A stretch of DNA of 64,000 nucleotides from Collimonas fungivorans Ter331 (GTDB lineage Bacteria; Pseudomonadota; Gammaproteobacteria; Burkholderiales; Burkholderiaceae_D), in the NCBI RefSeq assembly GCF_000221045.1, contig NC_015856.1, forward strand, positions 62,001 through 126,000, in the 5' to 3' direction. A program made the translations under genes and the position numbers. Of the stretch, positions 15,912 to 25,356 are shown piece after piece. Every line of letters starts with the position of its first letter. Positions within the stretch are counted from its first letter, which is position 1. Under the pieces are notes generated by a model. That model was not told the DNA's origin. It did no database searches and saw only the letters and a program-made list of their open reading frames with translations.

Positions 15912-17303
15912 ATGAGATATTTTCCGATGCGTGCTGTTATCTGCGCAGCCGCCATGGCGGTAACCGGCGCTGCCTGGCCGGCGTCCGACCCGAACAGCGC
16001 GCAGTCGTATGCACTGCACCTGCCGCTTGCCTTTGCCGCGGATGCGCCGCTGCAGCGCCTGATCCTGCCCGCGCAAGTGCTGGTGAACCTGCAAACCGGC
16101 GGCTTGGGCGATGTGCGGATCTTCAACGCCAAGGGCCAGCCCCTGGCCATGGCGTTGTCCGACAGCGCTAGCCTGCGGCAAACCGAAAAACGCAAGATCG
16201 AGCTGAGATCGTCGCCCATCATGGGCAGCGCCGATCTCAGCGACCTATCCGCTTCTTCGCTACGGATCGAAGAACAGCAGGGCAAGCGCATCGTGCAGAT
16301 CGAGAGCAATCCGGCAGGCGCCGGCGCGCCGGCTAAAAAAGTGCTGGGGGCGCTGCTCGACACGCGCGCCGTCGACGATCCGGTGGTCGGCCTGGCGGTG
16401 GACGTCGATTTGCCCGATGCGCAGCCGATCACCTTTGATGTGCAGGCCAGCAAAGACTTGAAATACTGGCGTTCGCTGGCGCAAACCGTCTTCTATCGCG
16501 CCGAAGCCGGGAGCAGCGGCCTGGGCGCCGATCATATCGAGTTGCCCGCCGCCGATCTCAAGGATCAATATCTGCGCATCACCTGGACCGACGCCGCGGG
16601 GCGGACCGCGCCGGTGGTCATGCGCAGCGCCACATTGACCACTGCCCGTGGCGTCAGCAGCAGCGCGCGGGTCACGGCTGCACTGGCGCAGCCGGTGCTG
16701 GACAACCCCTATGCGCTGCGGTTTTCGCTGCCCTTCGCGACACCGGTGGCGGCGCTGAAAATCAAGCCGGCGGGCGACAATGTACTGCTGCCGGTGCGGG
16801 TGCTAGGCCGCCAGGATGCCGGCCAGCCATGGACCATGATGACCACGAGCGTGATCTACAAATTGCAGACAGGGGGCAAGCTGCAAACCAGCGCAGCGAT
16901 CGAGTTGCCGCCGACCGCCTATCGCGAAATCAAGATCGAAGCCGACAAGAAAACCCAGGGTTTCTCCGCGCCGCCGGAAATCAGCCTGGAATTCGAACCG
17001 GTGCAGATCGTGGCGCTGGTCAACGGCCCCGCGCCGTTTACCCTGGCGGCAGGTCTTGCCAACGCTACGAGTCCTTATCTGCCGATGCAAAGCCTGATGC
17101 CGGATTACCGTCCGGCGCAAGAGAACAGCTTGCCGCTGGCGCAGGCAGACGGCGCAACAGCGCTGGTGCCGGCATCCGCCGGCCGCGACGGCATGCCGAC
17201 GCGCAATATCATCCTGTGGGCAGTATTGCTGCTGGCGGCTGTGGCGCTGGGTGTCATGGCCTGGGTGCTGCTCAAGCAAAATGCCAGTCGGCCCCAACAG
17301 TGA
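15912..17303 (+). CDS. DUF3999 domain protein, membrane-anchored
   Basis: 463 aa with an N-terminal signal sequence ('MRAVICAAAMAVTGAAWPA'), a large beta-rich extracytoplasmic part and one C-terminal membrane helix ('IILWAVLLLAAVALGVMAWVLL' region, about 432-453). The length and layout match DUF3999. It starts two bases after the DUF2339 stop and is surely in the same operon. Function unknown; a partner of the DUF2339 protein is the best guess. Confidence 0.8.
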   Translation: MRYFPMRAVICAAAMAVTGAAWPASDPNSAQSYALHLPLAFAADAPLQRLILPAQVLVNLQTGGLGDVRIFNAKGQPLAMALSDSASLRQTEKRKIELRSSPIMGSADLSDLSASSLRIEEQQGKRIVQIESNPAGAGAPAKKVLGALLDTRAVDDPVVGLAVDVDLPDAQPITFDVQASKDLKYWRSLAQTVFYRAEAGSSGLGADHIELPAADLKDQYLRITWTDAAGRTAPVVMRSATLTTARGVSSSARVTAALAQPVLDNPYALRFSLPFATPVAALKIKPAGDNVLLPVRVLGRQDAGQPWTMMTTSVIYKLQTGGKLQTSAAIELPPTAYREIKIEADKKTQGFSAPPEISLEFEPVQIVALVNGPAPFTLAAGLANATSPYLPMQSLMPDYRPAQENSLPLAQADGATALVPASAGRDGMPTRNIILWAVLLLAAVALGVMAWVLLKQNASRPQQ

Positions 17304-17375
17304 ACAAGCAGGTTTGTTGTTTTTGGGAAACGAATCACCAAAATTTATTGGTATTCTAGAAAGTAATTTATTGTA

Positions 17376-17392
17376 TTATTGGACTGTTATTG
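17376..17392 (+). promoter_or_regulatory. Shared 17-bp motif upstream of the M48 gene
   Basis: TTATTGGACTGTTATTG, holding two TTATTG half-sites 11 bases apart. It matches 20130-20146 (TTATTGGACAGTTATTG) at 16 of 17 positions. It lies 85-101 bases before the M48 start in an AT-rich stretch that also holds an ACCAA-6-TTGGT dyad at 17337-17352. Confidence 0.4.
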
Positions 17393-17476
17393 GTGATTTT
17401 AGTAACTTTTTTCATCAATTAACTTTCCATTACTTTCGTTATTGACCAAAACAACAATTTCACAGAGGGGATTCAG

Positions 17477-18256
17477 ATGAACTTGAAATTTAAGCTGTTG
17501 GCGTTAGCTGCGACCACGGCGTTGGCCGGTTGCGGATCGGCAGGCGGTGGCGGCGTCGCCGGCCTGAATATGGACGGCATGATGGCGGCAGGCAGCACTG
17601 CACTCAAGGCAGCCAACCTAAGCGATGCCGATGTCAAGACCATGTCGGATGAAGCGTGCGCCGCCAGCGACAAGCAAAACAAGATTGCCGCGCCGAAAAG
17701 CAAATACGACGTGCGCCTGACCAAGGTAGTACAAGGCTTTAGCCCCAGCCTCAACGGCGCACAGACCAACTACCGTGTTTACATGACCAAGGACGTCAAC
17801 GCCTGGGCCATGTCGAACGGCTGCATCCGGGTGTATAGCGGCTTGATGGACATGATGAACGACAGCGAGTTGCGCGGCGTGATCGGGCACGAAATGGGGC
17901 ACGTCGCATTAGGCCACACCAAAAAAGCCATGCAGACCGCGTATGCGGTGACGGCTGCGCGTACTGCCGCGGGCGCAACGGGCAATGCCGTGGTAACCAA
18001 CCTGTCGTCGTCGCAGCTGGGCGAGCTGACCGAAAAAATCATCAACGCCCAATTCTCCCAGGTGCAGGAAAGCGCTGCCGACGACTATTCGTTTGACCAG
18101 CTGACCAAGATGAACATGGACCGCAAAGGGCTGGTGACAGCATTTCAGAAGCTGGCGAAACTGGACGGCGGCGCCGGCGCCAGCATGCTCAGCTCGCATC
18201 CGTCGTCGACCGATCGTGCCCAGCATATCCAGCAGCGGATCGATCAGAACAAGTGA
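17477..18256 (+). CDS. M48-family metalloprotease lipoprotein
   Basis: 259 aa. Lipobox 'ALAGC' with Cys19, then a glycine-rich tether. The zinc protease motif HEMGH starts at about residue 138 in 'GVIGHEMGHVALGH', and 'ESAADDYS' about 55 residues later supplies the third (glutamate) ligand. These features fit YggG/LoiP-like M48 proteases that act in the periplasm on misfolded or membrane proteins. A GAGGGG lies about eight bases before the ATG. The gene stands alone, with a long AT-rich upstream region that may carry stress regulation. Confidence 0.88.
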   Translation: MNLKFKLLALAATTALAGCGSAGGGGVAGLNMDGMMAAGSTALKAANLSDADVKTMSDEACAASDKQNKIAAPKSKYDVRLTKVVQGFSPSLNGAQTNYRVYMTKDVNAWAMSNGCIRVYSGLMDMMNDSELRGVIGHEMGHVALGHTKKAMQTAYAVTAARTAAGATGNAVVTNLSSSQLGELTEKIINAQFSQVQESAADDYSFDQLTKMNMDRKGLVTAFQKLAKLDGGAGASMLSSHPSSTDRAQHIQQRIDQNK

Positions 18257-18294
18257 TCTGACACACATATCGCGCTCTGCCTGTGCCCGCCTGG

Positions 18295-19155
18295 TCAGTT
18301 GAGGTGGGGATAGGTAAAGCCGATGAAGTGAACCGCATTGACCGCGAAATGGACGATGATCGCGGCCTCGATGCGTTGCGTGACGTAATAAGCATAGGCA
18401 TAAGCCAGGCCGGCGACCGTGGCCAGCAGCACATAAGTGCCGCCGCCGGCGATGTGCGCCGCGCCGAACAAGAGAGCCGAGCAGGCCACCGCCAGCAGCG
18501 GGCCGTAGCGAAAGCGCGCCAACGACAAGGCCAGGCGGTCTTGCAGCAAGCCGCGGAAAAAAGCTTCTTCCGCAACTACCGTAAAGAACAGGTTGGTGGA
18601 CAAGAACAGCGCAGTAGCCTGGCTGATCTTGAAATCCGGCTTGACATAGCCGATGGCGGTCGCCAGGCTGAGTACGGCAACCGCTGCGATCAGCGCAATC
18701 GGCCAGGTCTGCCGCAACAGCTTGCGCCAGTCGGCCGCGGACTCGGCGCGGGCGCACAGGAACGCTAGCAGGACCAGGCCGGCGGCGCCTTTGTCGAAGT
18801 TTGCATATTGCGTGAAGGGTGCGGAGTCGGCGGACAGGCGCAGCTGCAAAAGCAGTATCGGATTGTTGAATCCCGGCAACTTATGCAAGGCCAGCGCCAA
18901 AGCCAGGATGGCGGCGGCGACGCCGAACAGCAAGCGCAGATTGCGCCGGGCCGTGGCGGCCAGGTAAGCGGCCAGGCAGAACAGCGCCAGTTCCAGCACC
19001 GCCAGGAGACTCAGGACAGCGCCCGCCAGGCCGCTGACAAGCGCGCAGGCGGCGATCGCCATCCACGGCAGCAGGACGATGCGATCAGTCAGTCGGAGGG
19101 GTTTCAGCCAGACCGCGGCAATCGCGGCGGCGAGTAAAACAAAGGTAATCAGCAT
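18295..19155 (-). CDS. CPBP-family intramembrane glutamic protease
   Basis: 286 aa, about eight membrane segments. The C-terminal half carries the CPBP/Rce1 motifs: 'EEAFFRGLLQ' (EExxxR), 'LLFGAAHI' with a histidine, and 'HFAVNAVHF' with HxxxN. The N-terminal half is a less conserved set of hydrophobic helices. Bacterial members are linked to peptide maturation or bacteriocin immunity, mostly without proven substrates. It converges on the M48 gene and no peptide gene is next to it. Confidence 0.85.
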   Translation of the reverse strand: MLITFVLLAAAIAAVWLKPLRLTDRIVLLPWMAIAACALVSGLAGAVLSLLAVLELALFCLAAYLAATARRNLRLLFGVAAAILALALALHKLPGFNNPILLLQLRLSADSAPFTQYANFDKGAAGLVLLAFLCARAESAADWRKLLRQTWPIALIAAVAVLSLATAIGYVKPDFKISQATALFLSTNLFFTVVAEEAFFRGLLQDRLALSLARFRYGPLLAVACSALLFGAAHIAGGGTYVLLATVAGLAYAYAYYVTQRIEAAIIVHFAVNAVHFIGFTYPHLN

Positions 19156-19210
19156 CGGTCCTGGCGCTCCACCATGGCGAGTCCAGGAGCGATAACGCGC
19201 AGGACCGCGC

Positions 19211-20107
19211 CTAGCGGTTTACCTTGCATGCAGCGTCGGTATCCCAGCGTCCGGAACAAATGCGCCAACGGCACAATTCGCCTTCGATCATGCCCAGCTG
19301 CTTGCAGCGTTGCAGCAAGCCGCCAGTGCTGTCGCCGGCCTTGCGCTCGACGATGTCGGGTCCGTCAGAGGCATTTTGCGCAAGCGCCGGTTCTGCTGCT
19401 TTTTTCTTCGCCTGTTGTTTCGATTTGGCGGTTTCCTTGGCCTTGGGCGGCTGTTGTTCGGTCACGCTGTCGCCATGGGAAACCAGTGCGCTCAGGATGT
19501 TGACGTCGCTGTCGGCAGGCTGGACGCCGGCTTTCGGCGGCTTCGGAGCAACGGCTTTTTTCTCTTGCACATTGCGGTTCACCAGCGGTGCATTCACGCT
19601 CTTGGGAGCCGGCTTGGGTTTGGATGCCTTCGGTTCTTCCAGCGCTTTCTTCAACGCGGTCGAAGTGACCGGCACCCCAGCTTCCAGGGTTTCCGTCAGC
19701 TTGGCGCGGGGATCGGCCGATGCTTCATCGGCATGAGCGGCTGGATCGTTTTCGATCACTGCTGCTTGCGATTCTGTTTTTTCGGCAGGCGCGGGATCGT
19801 TTGCGGCAAGCGCCGGAGTGCTTGGCGGCAATTCCTTGGGTGCCGGCGCGCTGGCTGCGATGGCCGTTTCGGGCTGGACGCTGCGCTGGTTCCAGGCAAA
19901 ATAGCCACCCGCGCCGATCGCCGCCAGCAAGACGACGACGAGCGCCGCGCGCAAGGCGCCGGATTTTTTTTGCACGCCGGCCTTAAAAGGCGATTCCTTG
20001 CCTTCCAGAGCGTTCAGGATGCTGCCGCTGCTATTTTCTGTCGCCGTCGAGCCCGATAACAAATTCGGTTTTACGGAGCCGCGCGCAGTTTCTTCAGATG
20101 GTTGCAA
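19211..20107 (-). CDS. Unknown single-pass protein divergent to the T6SS
   Basis: About 298 aa. Residues about 1-50 are cytoplasmic and polar, one membrane helix follows ('ALVVVLLAAIGAGGYFAW'), then a long alanine/proline/lysine-rich linker and a compact C-terminus with four cysteines ('CKQLGMIEGELC' and 'ICSGRWDTDAAC'), probably disulfide-bonded in the periplasm. The start is a TTG at 20107, set by GGAG nine bases upstream; a TTG at 20122 is the alternative. It is divergent to the tagX-tssM unit and shares its promoter region, so it may belong to the T6SS. No known family recognised. Confidence 0.7.
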   Translation of the reverse strand: MQPSEETARGSVKPNLLSGSTATENSSGSILNALEGKESPFKAGVQKKSGALRAALVVVLLAAIGAGGYFAWNQRSVQPETAIAASAPAPKELPPSTPALAANDPAPAEKTESQAAVIENDPAAHADEASADPRAKLTETLEAGVPVTSTALKKALEEPKASKPKPAPKSVNAPLVNRNVQEKKAVAPKPPKAGVQPADSDVNILSALVSHGDSVTEQQPPKAKETAKSKQQAKKKAAEPALAQNASDGPDIVERKAGDSTGGLLQRCKQLGMIEGELCRWRICSGRWDTDAACKVNR

Positions 20108-20129
20108 GACACAAATCTCCAAATGTCAG

Positions 20130-20146
20130 TTATTGGACAGTTATTG
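20130..20146 (+). promoter_or_regulatory. Shared 17-bp motif upstream of the unknown divergent gene
   Basis: TTATTGGACAGTTATTG, a 16/17 match to the site at 17376-17392. It lies about 22 bases before the TTG start of the minus-strand gene ending at 19211. It could be an operator or part of the 5' leader. Confidence 0.4.
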
Positions 20147-20178
20147 AGCACGGACCGACGTGACGCCAAGTTTGATAA

Positions 20179-20208
20179 GGTATACTCTCTGACAACTAAA
20201 TATGTCAA
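20179..20208 (-). promoter_or_regulatory. Promoter for the unknown divergent gene
   Basis: On the minus strand TTGACA (20203-20208), 18-base spacer, TATACC (20179-20184). The -35 is a perfect sigma70 box. It would start transcription about 65 bases before the TTG at 20107. Confidence 0.5.
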
Positions 20209-20237
20209 CTGGCAATATATTACCAAAAAATTATAAT
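20209..20237 (+). promoter_or_regulatory. Promoter for the tagX-tssM unit
   Basis: CTGGCA (20209-20214), 17-base spacer, TATAAT (20232-20237), about 33 bases before the GTG at 20270. The spacer and the region just after the -10 carry the two arms of the inverted repeat at 20217-20253. Confidence 0.5.
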
Positions 20238-20253
20238 TTTTCTTTGGTAATAT
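20217..20253. promoter_or_regulatory. Inverted repeat over the tagX promoter, candidate operator
   Basis: ATATTACCAAA and TTTGGTAATAT, perfect 11-bp arms 15 bases apart. The TATAAT box lies in the loop between the arms. Each arm contains TTGGTAATAT, a variant of which recurs upstream of other T6SS units in this window. Confidence 0.5.
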
Positions 20254-20269
20254 TCACGAGAAGGTTTTT

Positions 20270-21109
20270 GTGTTCGTCTTAGCCATCGCCCTTTACTTTC
20301 TGCTTGCATGTGGTGTCGCCGGACTGCTGCTGTTTCCGGCTGCCCGCGAGATTGTTTATTCGGCATTGATCAAGCGGCGGCAGCAGATGGGGGCGCAGGT
20401 CCAGAACTGGCGAGACCGCCGGTCCCAGACCACCAGATCCCTGTCGCAAAACCTGCAGGCATCGAGGCTCTCAAGCTGGCAGTTCATCAAGCAGCATCAG
20501 TGGATTCTACTCGCCGGAATGGCGGTTGTGCTGATACCGCCCTTGATTGCTTGGCTGTTGAGCGGTAAAACCATGCTTGGGAGTTACGATGATTCCGGGC
20601 AAGTAGTGAACCAGCAGATTGCCGCGTTGCTGGAAGGAGAGCAGCTGGTACCGCCGCCGCCGTTGCCGCCTGAGGTGTTTACTACGCAGGAAGTGGCGCA
20701 AGTGCGGCCGATGCTGGATACCGCCAGCCGTAACTGGCAAGCGCTGGATGCCGATTTCACCCAGCGCTTGCTGATGACTTTCAAGATCATGAAGGAGAAG
20801 TACGGTTACGACATGGTCATTATTGAAGGTTATCGTAGTCCGGAACGGCAGAATGCGCTGGCGCAAATGGGCGGCAGCGTGACCAACGCCAAGGCGTTCC
20901 AGAGCTACCACCAGTACGGCCTGGCAGCCGACTCTGCGTTCATGCGCAGCGGCAAGCTGGTGATTACGGAGAAAGATCCGTGGGCCATGCGCGGTTATCA
21001 GTTATACGGCGAAGTGGCGGAATCGGTGGGACTGACCTGGGGCGGCCGCTGGAAAATGATGGACCTCGGCCACGTGGAATTCCGCAAGCCGGGCGTAATG
21101 AAAAGATAA
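20270..21109 (+). CDS. tagX: TagX-like membrane-anchored M15 peptidoglycan peptidase
   Basis: 279 aa. Two membrane helices (about 2-23 and 79-98), then a periplasmic M15/VanY-like domain: 'EGYRSPERQ' at 186-194, 'SYHQYGLAAD' giving zinc ligands His214 and Asp221, and 'LGHVEF' with His268 and the nearby glutamate. In Acinetobacter, TagX is an M15 endopeptidase needed to open the cell wall for T6SS assembly; the placement before tssM here argues for the same role. It begins with GTG, five bases after GAGAAGG. First gene of a unit with tssM, tagF and the OmpA-like gene. The tagX name rests on domain and context. Confidence 0.75.
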   Translation: MFVLAIALYFLLACGVAGLLLFPAAREIVYSALIKRRQQMGAQVQNWRDRRSQTTRSLSQNLQASRLSSWQFIKQHQWILLAGMAVVLIPPLIAWLLSGKTMLGSYDDSGQVVNQQIAALLEGEQLVPPPPLPPEVFTTQEVAQVRPMLDTASRNWQALDADFTQRLLMTFKIMKEKYGYDMVIIEGYRSPERQNALAQMGGSVTNAKAFQSYHQYGLAADSAFMRSGKLVITEKDPWAMRGYQLYGEVAESVGLTWGGRWKMMDLGHVEFRKPGVMKR

Positions 21110-21423
21110 GTGAAAAGATAAGAAAAAACGTAAAACCGTTGTATCTGCGCAAAAGAATCGACAAAAAGAGGGATGGCATGGCGAGGCGATTGATAGTATC
21201 GGGCAATAAAATTTCACGTGACGGCATAGCCGTCCAGCGGGCGACACCCGTTTCTTGCAATGCAATCCAGGTCCTTTGCCCAGGTTGATACCGTCATGCA
21301 GCACAGTTTGCCCAGCGGCCAACACAGCCATTACATTGTTGTGAATAAGCAACAATCTCTGGCCGTCGGCGCGCGCCGTTCGCATCCCTTCCAAAAGAAT
21401 CAATCATTTAATTACTGATACCT
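21110..21423 (+). other. Non-coding gap between tagX and tssM
   Basis: 314 bases. Starts with a direct repeat GAAAAGATAA twice around the tagX stop. I see no convincing gene, terminator or promoter; small frames here have no ribosome sites. A second promoter for tssM may lie here but no clear boxes stand out. Confidence 0.4.
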
Positions 21424-24400
21424 ATGCAAAGAATTTGGCAATTCCTGACGAATACACGAACCCTGGCGGTGGTCGGTTTTGTGGCGCTGGCCTGCTTTCT
21501 CTTTCTCGCCGCGGACGCTTTGCAGATCGACGGCATCTGGGTGGTGGTTTTCCTGGTGGCGATCCTGCTGGTATGGGGCCTGGTGGTGCTGTACCGCAAA
21601 CAGCGCACCAAGACGGCGTCGAAAGATTTCAGCTCGATGCTGGAAGGCCAGGCCGAAAAGGGCAGCGATAAACCTAGTGTTGTCGGCCGCGACGAAACCG
21701 AAACCATCCGCAAGCGGATGCTGGAAGCGATTTCCACCATCAAGAATTCCAAGCTCGGCGAAAAATCCGGTGCTACAGCTTTATATGAGCTGCCGTGGTA
21801 CATGATCATCGGCAATCCGGCCGCCGGCAAAAGTACAGCAGTCGCCAATTCCGGCCTGCAGTTCCCGCTGGCCGACAAGAACAGTAATATCGTGCAGGGC
21901 GTAGGCGGCACCCGCAACTGCGACTGGTTCTTCACGACCGACGGCATCCTGCTCGATACCGCGGGACGCTATTCGGTGCATGAAGAGGACCGCGCAGAGT
22001 GGTTCAGTTTCCTCGGCCTGCTGAAAAAGCATCGCAGCCGGGCGCCGATCAACGGCATCATCATCGCCGTCAGCGTGGCGGAACTGGCCGGCAACCGGCC
22101 CGAGTTCGGCATCAACCTGGCCAAGAACCTGCGCCAGCGGGTGCAGGAACTGACTGAAAAGCTGGAAGTGTTTGCACCGGTCTACGTCATGTTTACCAAG
22201 GCCGACCTGATCACCGGCTTCACCGAATTCTTTGTCGACATGGACCGCGGCGAAAAAGACCGGGTCTGGGGCGCCACCTTGCCCTACAGCCGCAAGACCA
22301 GCAGCCAGGATGTGCTGGCGTATTTCGACGAACGCTTCGACGAGTTGTTCGAAGGCCTGAAAGAAATCAGCCTGGCCAACATGGCGCTGAGCCGGGGCGA
22401 CCGTCTGCCGCCCGGCGTGCTGACTTTCCCGCTCGAATTCGCCGCGGTAAAGAGCTCCTTGCGTGCCTTCATCGCCACCCTGTTCGAAGAAAACCCGTTC
22501 CAGTTCAAGCCGGTATTCCGCGGTTTCTATTTCACCAGCGCCTTGCAGGAAGGCAGCGGCCTCAGCACGTCGTCGGAACGGATCGCCGAGCGCTTCGATC
22601 TCAAGCTGCAACCGCTGGAGCGTCCGGAAATCCATTCCAAGCACGGCTTCTTCCTGCTCAACCTGTTCCGCAAGGTCATCTTTGCCGACAAGGACCTGGT
22701 CTCGCAATACGCCAGCCGCCACAAGACCCGCTTGCGCTACACCATGTTTTTCGCCGCCACTGCCTTCGTCGGGCTGGCCCTGGCGGGCTGGAGCTGGTCC
22801 TATATCGGCAACCGCCAGCTGACCGCCAACGTCCAGGCAGACCTGGACAAGGCCATCAAGCTGCAGGAAAAACGGCTGGACCTGCAATCGCGTTTCGAAG
22901 CAATGGAGATCCTGCAAGACCGTATCGAGCAATTGCAAAAATACGACAACCACCGGCCCCTGTCGGTCGGTTTCGGCCTGTACCAGGGCGAACTGCTGGA
23001 GCAGAAGCTGCGGGAAGAATATTTCGCCGGCGTCAAGGACATCATGCTCAAGCCGGTGACCGCGAATATCGAATCCTTCCTGTCTGAAATGAATGCCCAT
23101 GCCGGTTCGCTGGAGCCGATGTCGCGTCCGGTGCAGCTGGTGGCCGGCGCGGCGCAGCCGGCGGCTGGCGCTGCGGCTGCAGCAAGCACGGCGGCAGCGC
23201 AGGCAGCCAATGCCGGCAGCACCCAGCAATACAAGGATTCTTCGCCGACCAATGTGGAAGACGGCTACAACGCCCTGAAGACCTACCTGATGCTGAGCGA
23301 CCGCTCGCGCGCCGAGTCTAGCCATCTGAACGACCAGCTGACCCGCTTCTGGCGCGGCTGGCTGGAAAGCAACCGCGGCAACATGACGCGCGAACAGATG
23401 ATTCGCAGCGCCGAACGCCTGATGAGTTTTTACCTGTCGCAAGTCAGCGATCCGTCCTGGCCTACGATTGAAAGCAAGCTGACCCTGGTCGACCAGTCGC
23501 GCGACAACCTGCGCCGCGTGGTGCGCGGCATGGCAGCGCGCGACCGGGTGTATGCGGATATCAAGGCGCGCGCCTCGACCCGCTTCCCGTCGATCACGGT
23601 GGCCAGCATCGTCGGCGACCAGGACAAGGAACTGATTGTCGGCAGCTACGCGATTCCGGGCACCTTCACCCGCGACGCCTGGGAGAAATTCGTCCAGGGC
23701 GCGTTCAAGGAAGCCGCCAACAAGGAACTGCAAAGCGCCGACTGGGTGCTCAAGACCGCCTCCAGCGACGACCTGACACTGGAGGGCAGCCCGGAGCAGA
23801 TCCAGAAAGCCCTGGTTACCCAATACAAGACTGAGTACGCCAAGGAATGGCAGAAGTTCATGCAGGGCGCCAATATCGCCGACCTCGGCGGCTTCGACAA
23901 CGCGGTCAAGGCGATGAACCGTTTCGGCGATCCTTCCACTTCGCCGATCAACAAGTTCGTCACCGCGGTTTACCAGCAGACCTCATGGGACAATCCGTCG
24001 CTGCTGAACACCGGCCTGGGGCGCGCGCAAAGCGGCTTCATCGCCTGGTTCAAGCAAACCATCCTGCGCCAGGCGCCGTCCGGGGTGAACGTCAACGTCA
24101 ACCTGAATACCAGTACCGACCCTACAGCCGCGCCGATGGGCCCGGTCGGCAAGGAGTTCGCGGGCGTCGCACGCATGGTGACGGCCAAGGACAAGGACGC
24201 CACGCTGATGCGCGGCTACATGGAAAGCTTGTCGAAACTGCGCACCCGCTTCAACCAGATCAAGAACCAGGGCGATACCGGCCCCGGCGCCAACCAGCTG
24301 ATGCAGCAGACCTTGAACGGCAGCGGTTCGGAACTGGCCGACGCTCTCAAGTATGTGGATGAGCAGATGCTGGTCGGCATGAGCGATTCGCAGAAACAGG

Positions 24401-25356
24401 CGATCCGTCCGATCCTGGTGCGGCCGCTGATCCAGGCTTTCGCCGTCACCATCAAGCCGACCGAGGCGGAGATGAACCGCACCTGGCTGGCGCAGGTGTA
24501 TTCGCCGTTCGAGAAAACCCTGGCGGAAAAATATCCGTTTGCCGCCAATTCGAAAATCGAAGCGACCAGCGCCGAAATCGGCCAGACTTTCGGTCCGGAC
24601 GGTAGCATTGCCAAGTTCGTCAATTCTTCCATGGGTCCGCTGGTGGTGCGCCGCGGCGACACTCTGGCCGCCAAGACCTGGGCTGACATGGGCATCACGC
24701 TGTCGCCAACCATGGTGTCGAGTTTCGCACGCTGGGTAGCGCCGCTGGGCGCCAGCAGCGCGGCAGCCGGCGGCAGCGCCGGCGGAGCGGATGCGCAAAC
24801 CGTATTCCAGATACAGGCGCTGCCGGCCGGCGGCACCACTGAATACACGATCGAGATCGATGGCCAGCAACTGCGTTACCGCAACACCCAGGCGCAATGG
24901 ACCAACTTCGTGTGGCCTAACCCGCAAGGCGTGGCCGGCGCCCGCATCACGGCCGTCACCTTCGACGGCCGGACGGTTGAAATCGCCAACCAGCCTGGCC
25001 GTTTCGGCCTGGAGCGCCTGATCAACACGGCGGTGCGCAAGCGCAAGGACGGTAATTTCGAACTGAGCTGGACCAACGAAAACATCACGGTGCCGATCAA
25101 CCTGAAGATCATCAGCAGCCCGCAGGTCAGCGCCAAGTCGCCTGACGGCGGCGCCCAGCAAGGCCAGGGTTTCCGCGGCATGAGACTGCCGGAAACCATC
25201 GTCGGCACAGCGGCCAGCCCGGTCAGCAACCCTGCTGCGCCAGCGGCCGGAGCAGCACCGGCCCCGGCTGTCAGCGCGGCGGGTACAGCGCCGGCCGGAG
25301 CAACGGCTGCCGCAGCACCGGCTGCCGCAGCAACTGCAGGAGGGGCCGTACAATGA
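21424..25356 (+). CDS. tssM: T6SS membrane complex protein TssM (IcmF)
   Basis: 1310 aa, slightly longer than usual. Two N-terminal membrane helices (about 13-29 and 38-57), a cytoplasmic GTPase-like domain with Walker A 'GNPAAGKST' at about 130-138, a third helix near 435-460 and a large periplasmic domain including the IcmF-related and TssM C-terminal beta regions. TssM spans the inner membrane and with TssL and TssJ forms the channel through the envelope. The last 60 residues are an alanine/proline-rich tail, which is unusual and probably accounts for the extra length. The stop overlaps the tagF start by four bases. Confidence 0.97.
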   Translation: MQRIWQFLTNTRTLAVVGFVALACFLFLAADALQIDGIWVVVFLVAILLVWGLVVLYRKQRTKTASKDFSSMLEGQAEKGSDKPSVVGRDETETIRKRMLEAISTIKNSKLGEKSGATALYELPWYMIIGNPAAGKSTAVANSGLQFPLADKNSNIVQGVGGTRNCDWFFTTDGILLDTAGRYSVHEEDRAEWFSFLGLLKKHRSRAPINGIIIAVSVAELAGNRPEFGINLAKNLRQRVQELTEKLEVFAPVYVMFTKADLITGFTEFFVDMDRGEKDRVWGATLPYSRKTSSQDVLAYFDERFDELFEGLKEISLANMALSRGDRLPPGVLTFPLEFAAVKSSLRAFIATLFEENPFQFKPVFRGFYFTSALQEGSGLSTSSERIAERFDLKLQPLERPEIHSKHGFFLLNLFRKVIFADKDLVSQYASRHKTRLRYTMFFAATAFVGLALAGWSWSYIGNRQLTANVQADLDKAIKLQEKRLDLQSRFEAMEILQDRIEQLQKYDNHRPLSVGFGLYQGELLEQKLREEYFAGVKDIMLKPVTANIESFLSEMNAHAGSLEPMSRPVQLVAGAAQPAAGAAAAASTAAAQAANAGSTQQYKDSSPTNVEDGYNALKTYLMLSDRSRAESSHLNDQLTRFWRGWLESNRGNMTREQMIRSAERLMSFYLSQVSDPSWPTIESKLTLVDQSRDNLRRVVRGMAARDRVYADIKARASTRFPSITVASIVGDQDKELIVGSYAIPGTFTRDAWEKFVQGAFKEAANKELQSADWVLKTASSDDLTLEGSPEQIQKALVTQYKTEYAKEWQKFMQGANIADLGGFDNAVKAMNRFGDPSTSPINKFVTAVYQQTSWDNPSLLNTGLGRAQSGFIAWFKQTILRQAPSGVNVNVNLNTSTDPTAAPMGPVGKEFAGVARMVTAKDKDATLMRGYMESLSKLRTRFNQIKNQGDTGPGANQLMQQTLNGSGSELADALKYVDEQMLVGMSDSQKQAIRPILVRPLIQAFAVTIKPTEAEMNRTWLAQVYSPFEKTLAEKYPFAANSKIEATSAEIGQTFGPDGSIAKFVNSSMGPLVVRRGDTLAAKTWADMGITLSPTMVSSFARWVAPLGASSAAAGGSAGGADAQTVFQIQALPAGGTTEYTIEIDGQQLRYRNTQAQWTNFVWPNPQGVAGARITAVTFDGRTVEIANQPGRFGLERLINTAVRKRKDGNFELSWTNENITVPINLKIISSPQVSAKSPDGGAQQGQGFRGMRLPETIVGTAASPVSNPAAPAAGAAPAPAVSAAGTAPAGATAAAAPAAAATAGGAVQ

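Noticed and set aside
21781-23823. Long open frame antisense to tssM (680 codons)
   Set aside because: It mirrors the codon pattern of the GC-rich tssM gene, has no ribosome site and the protein is low-complexity with no family.
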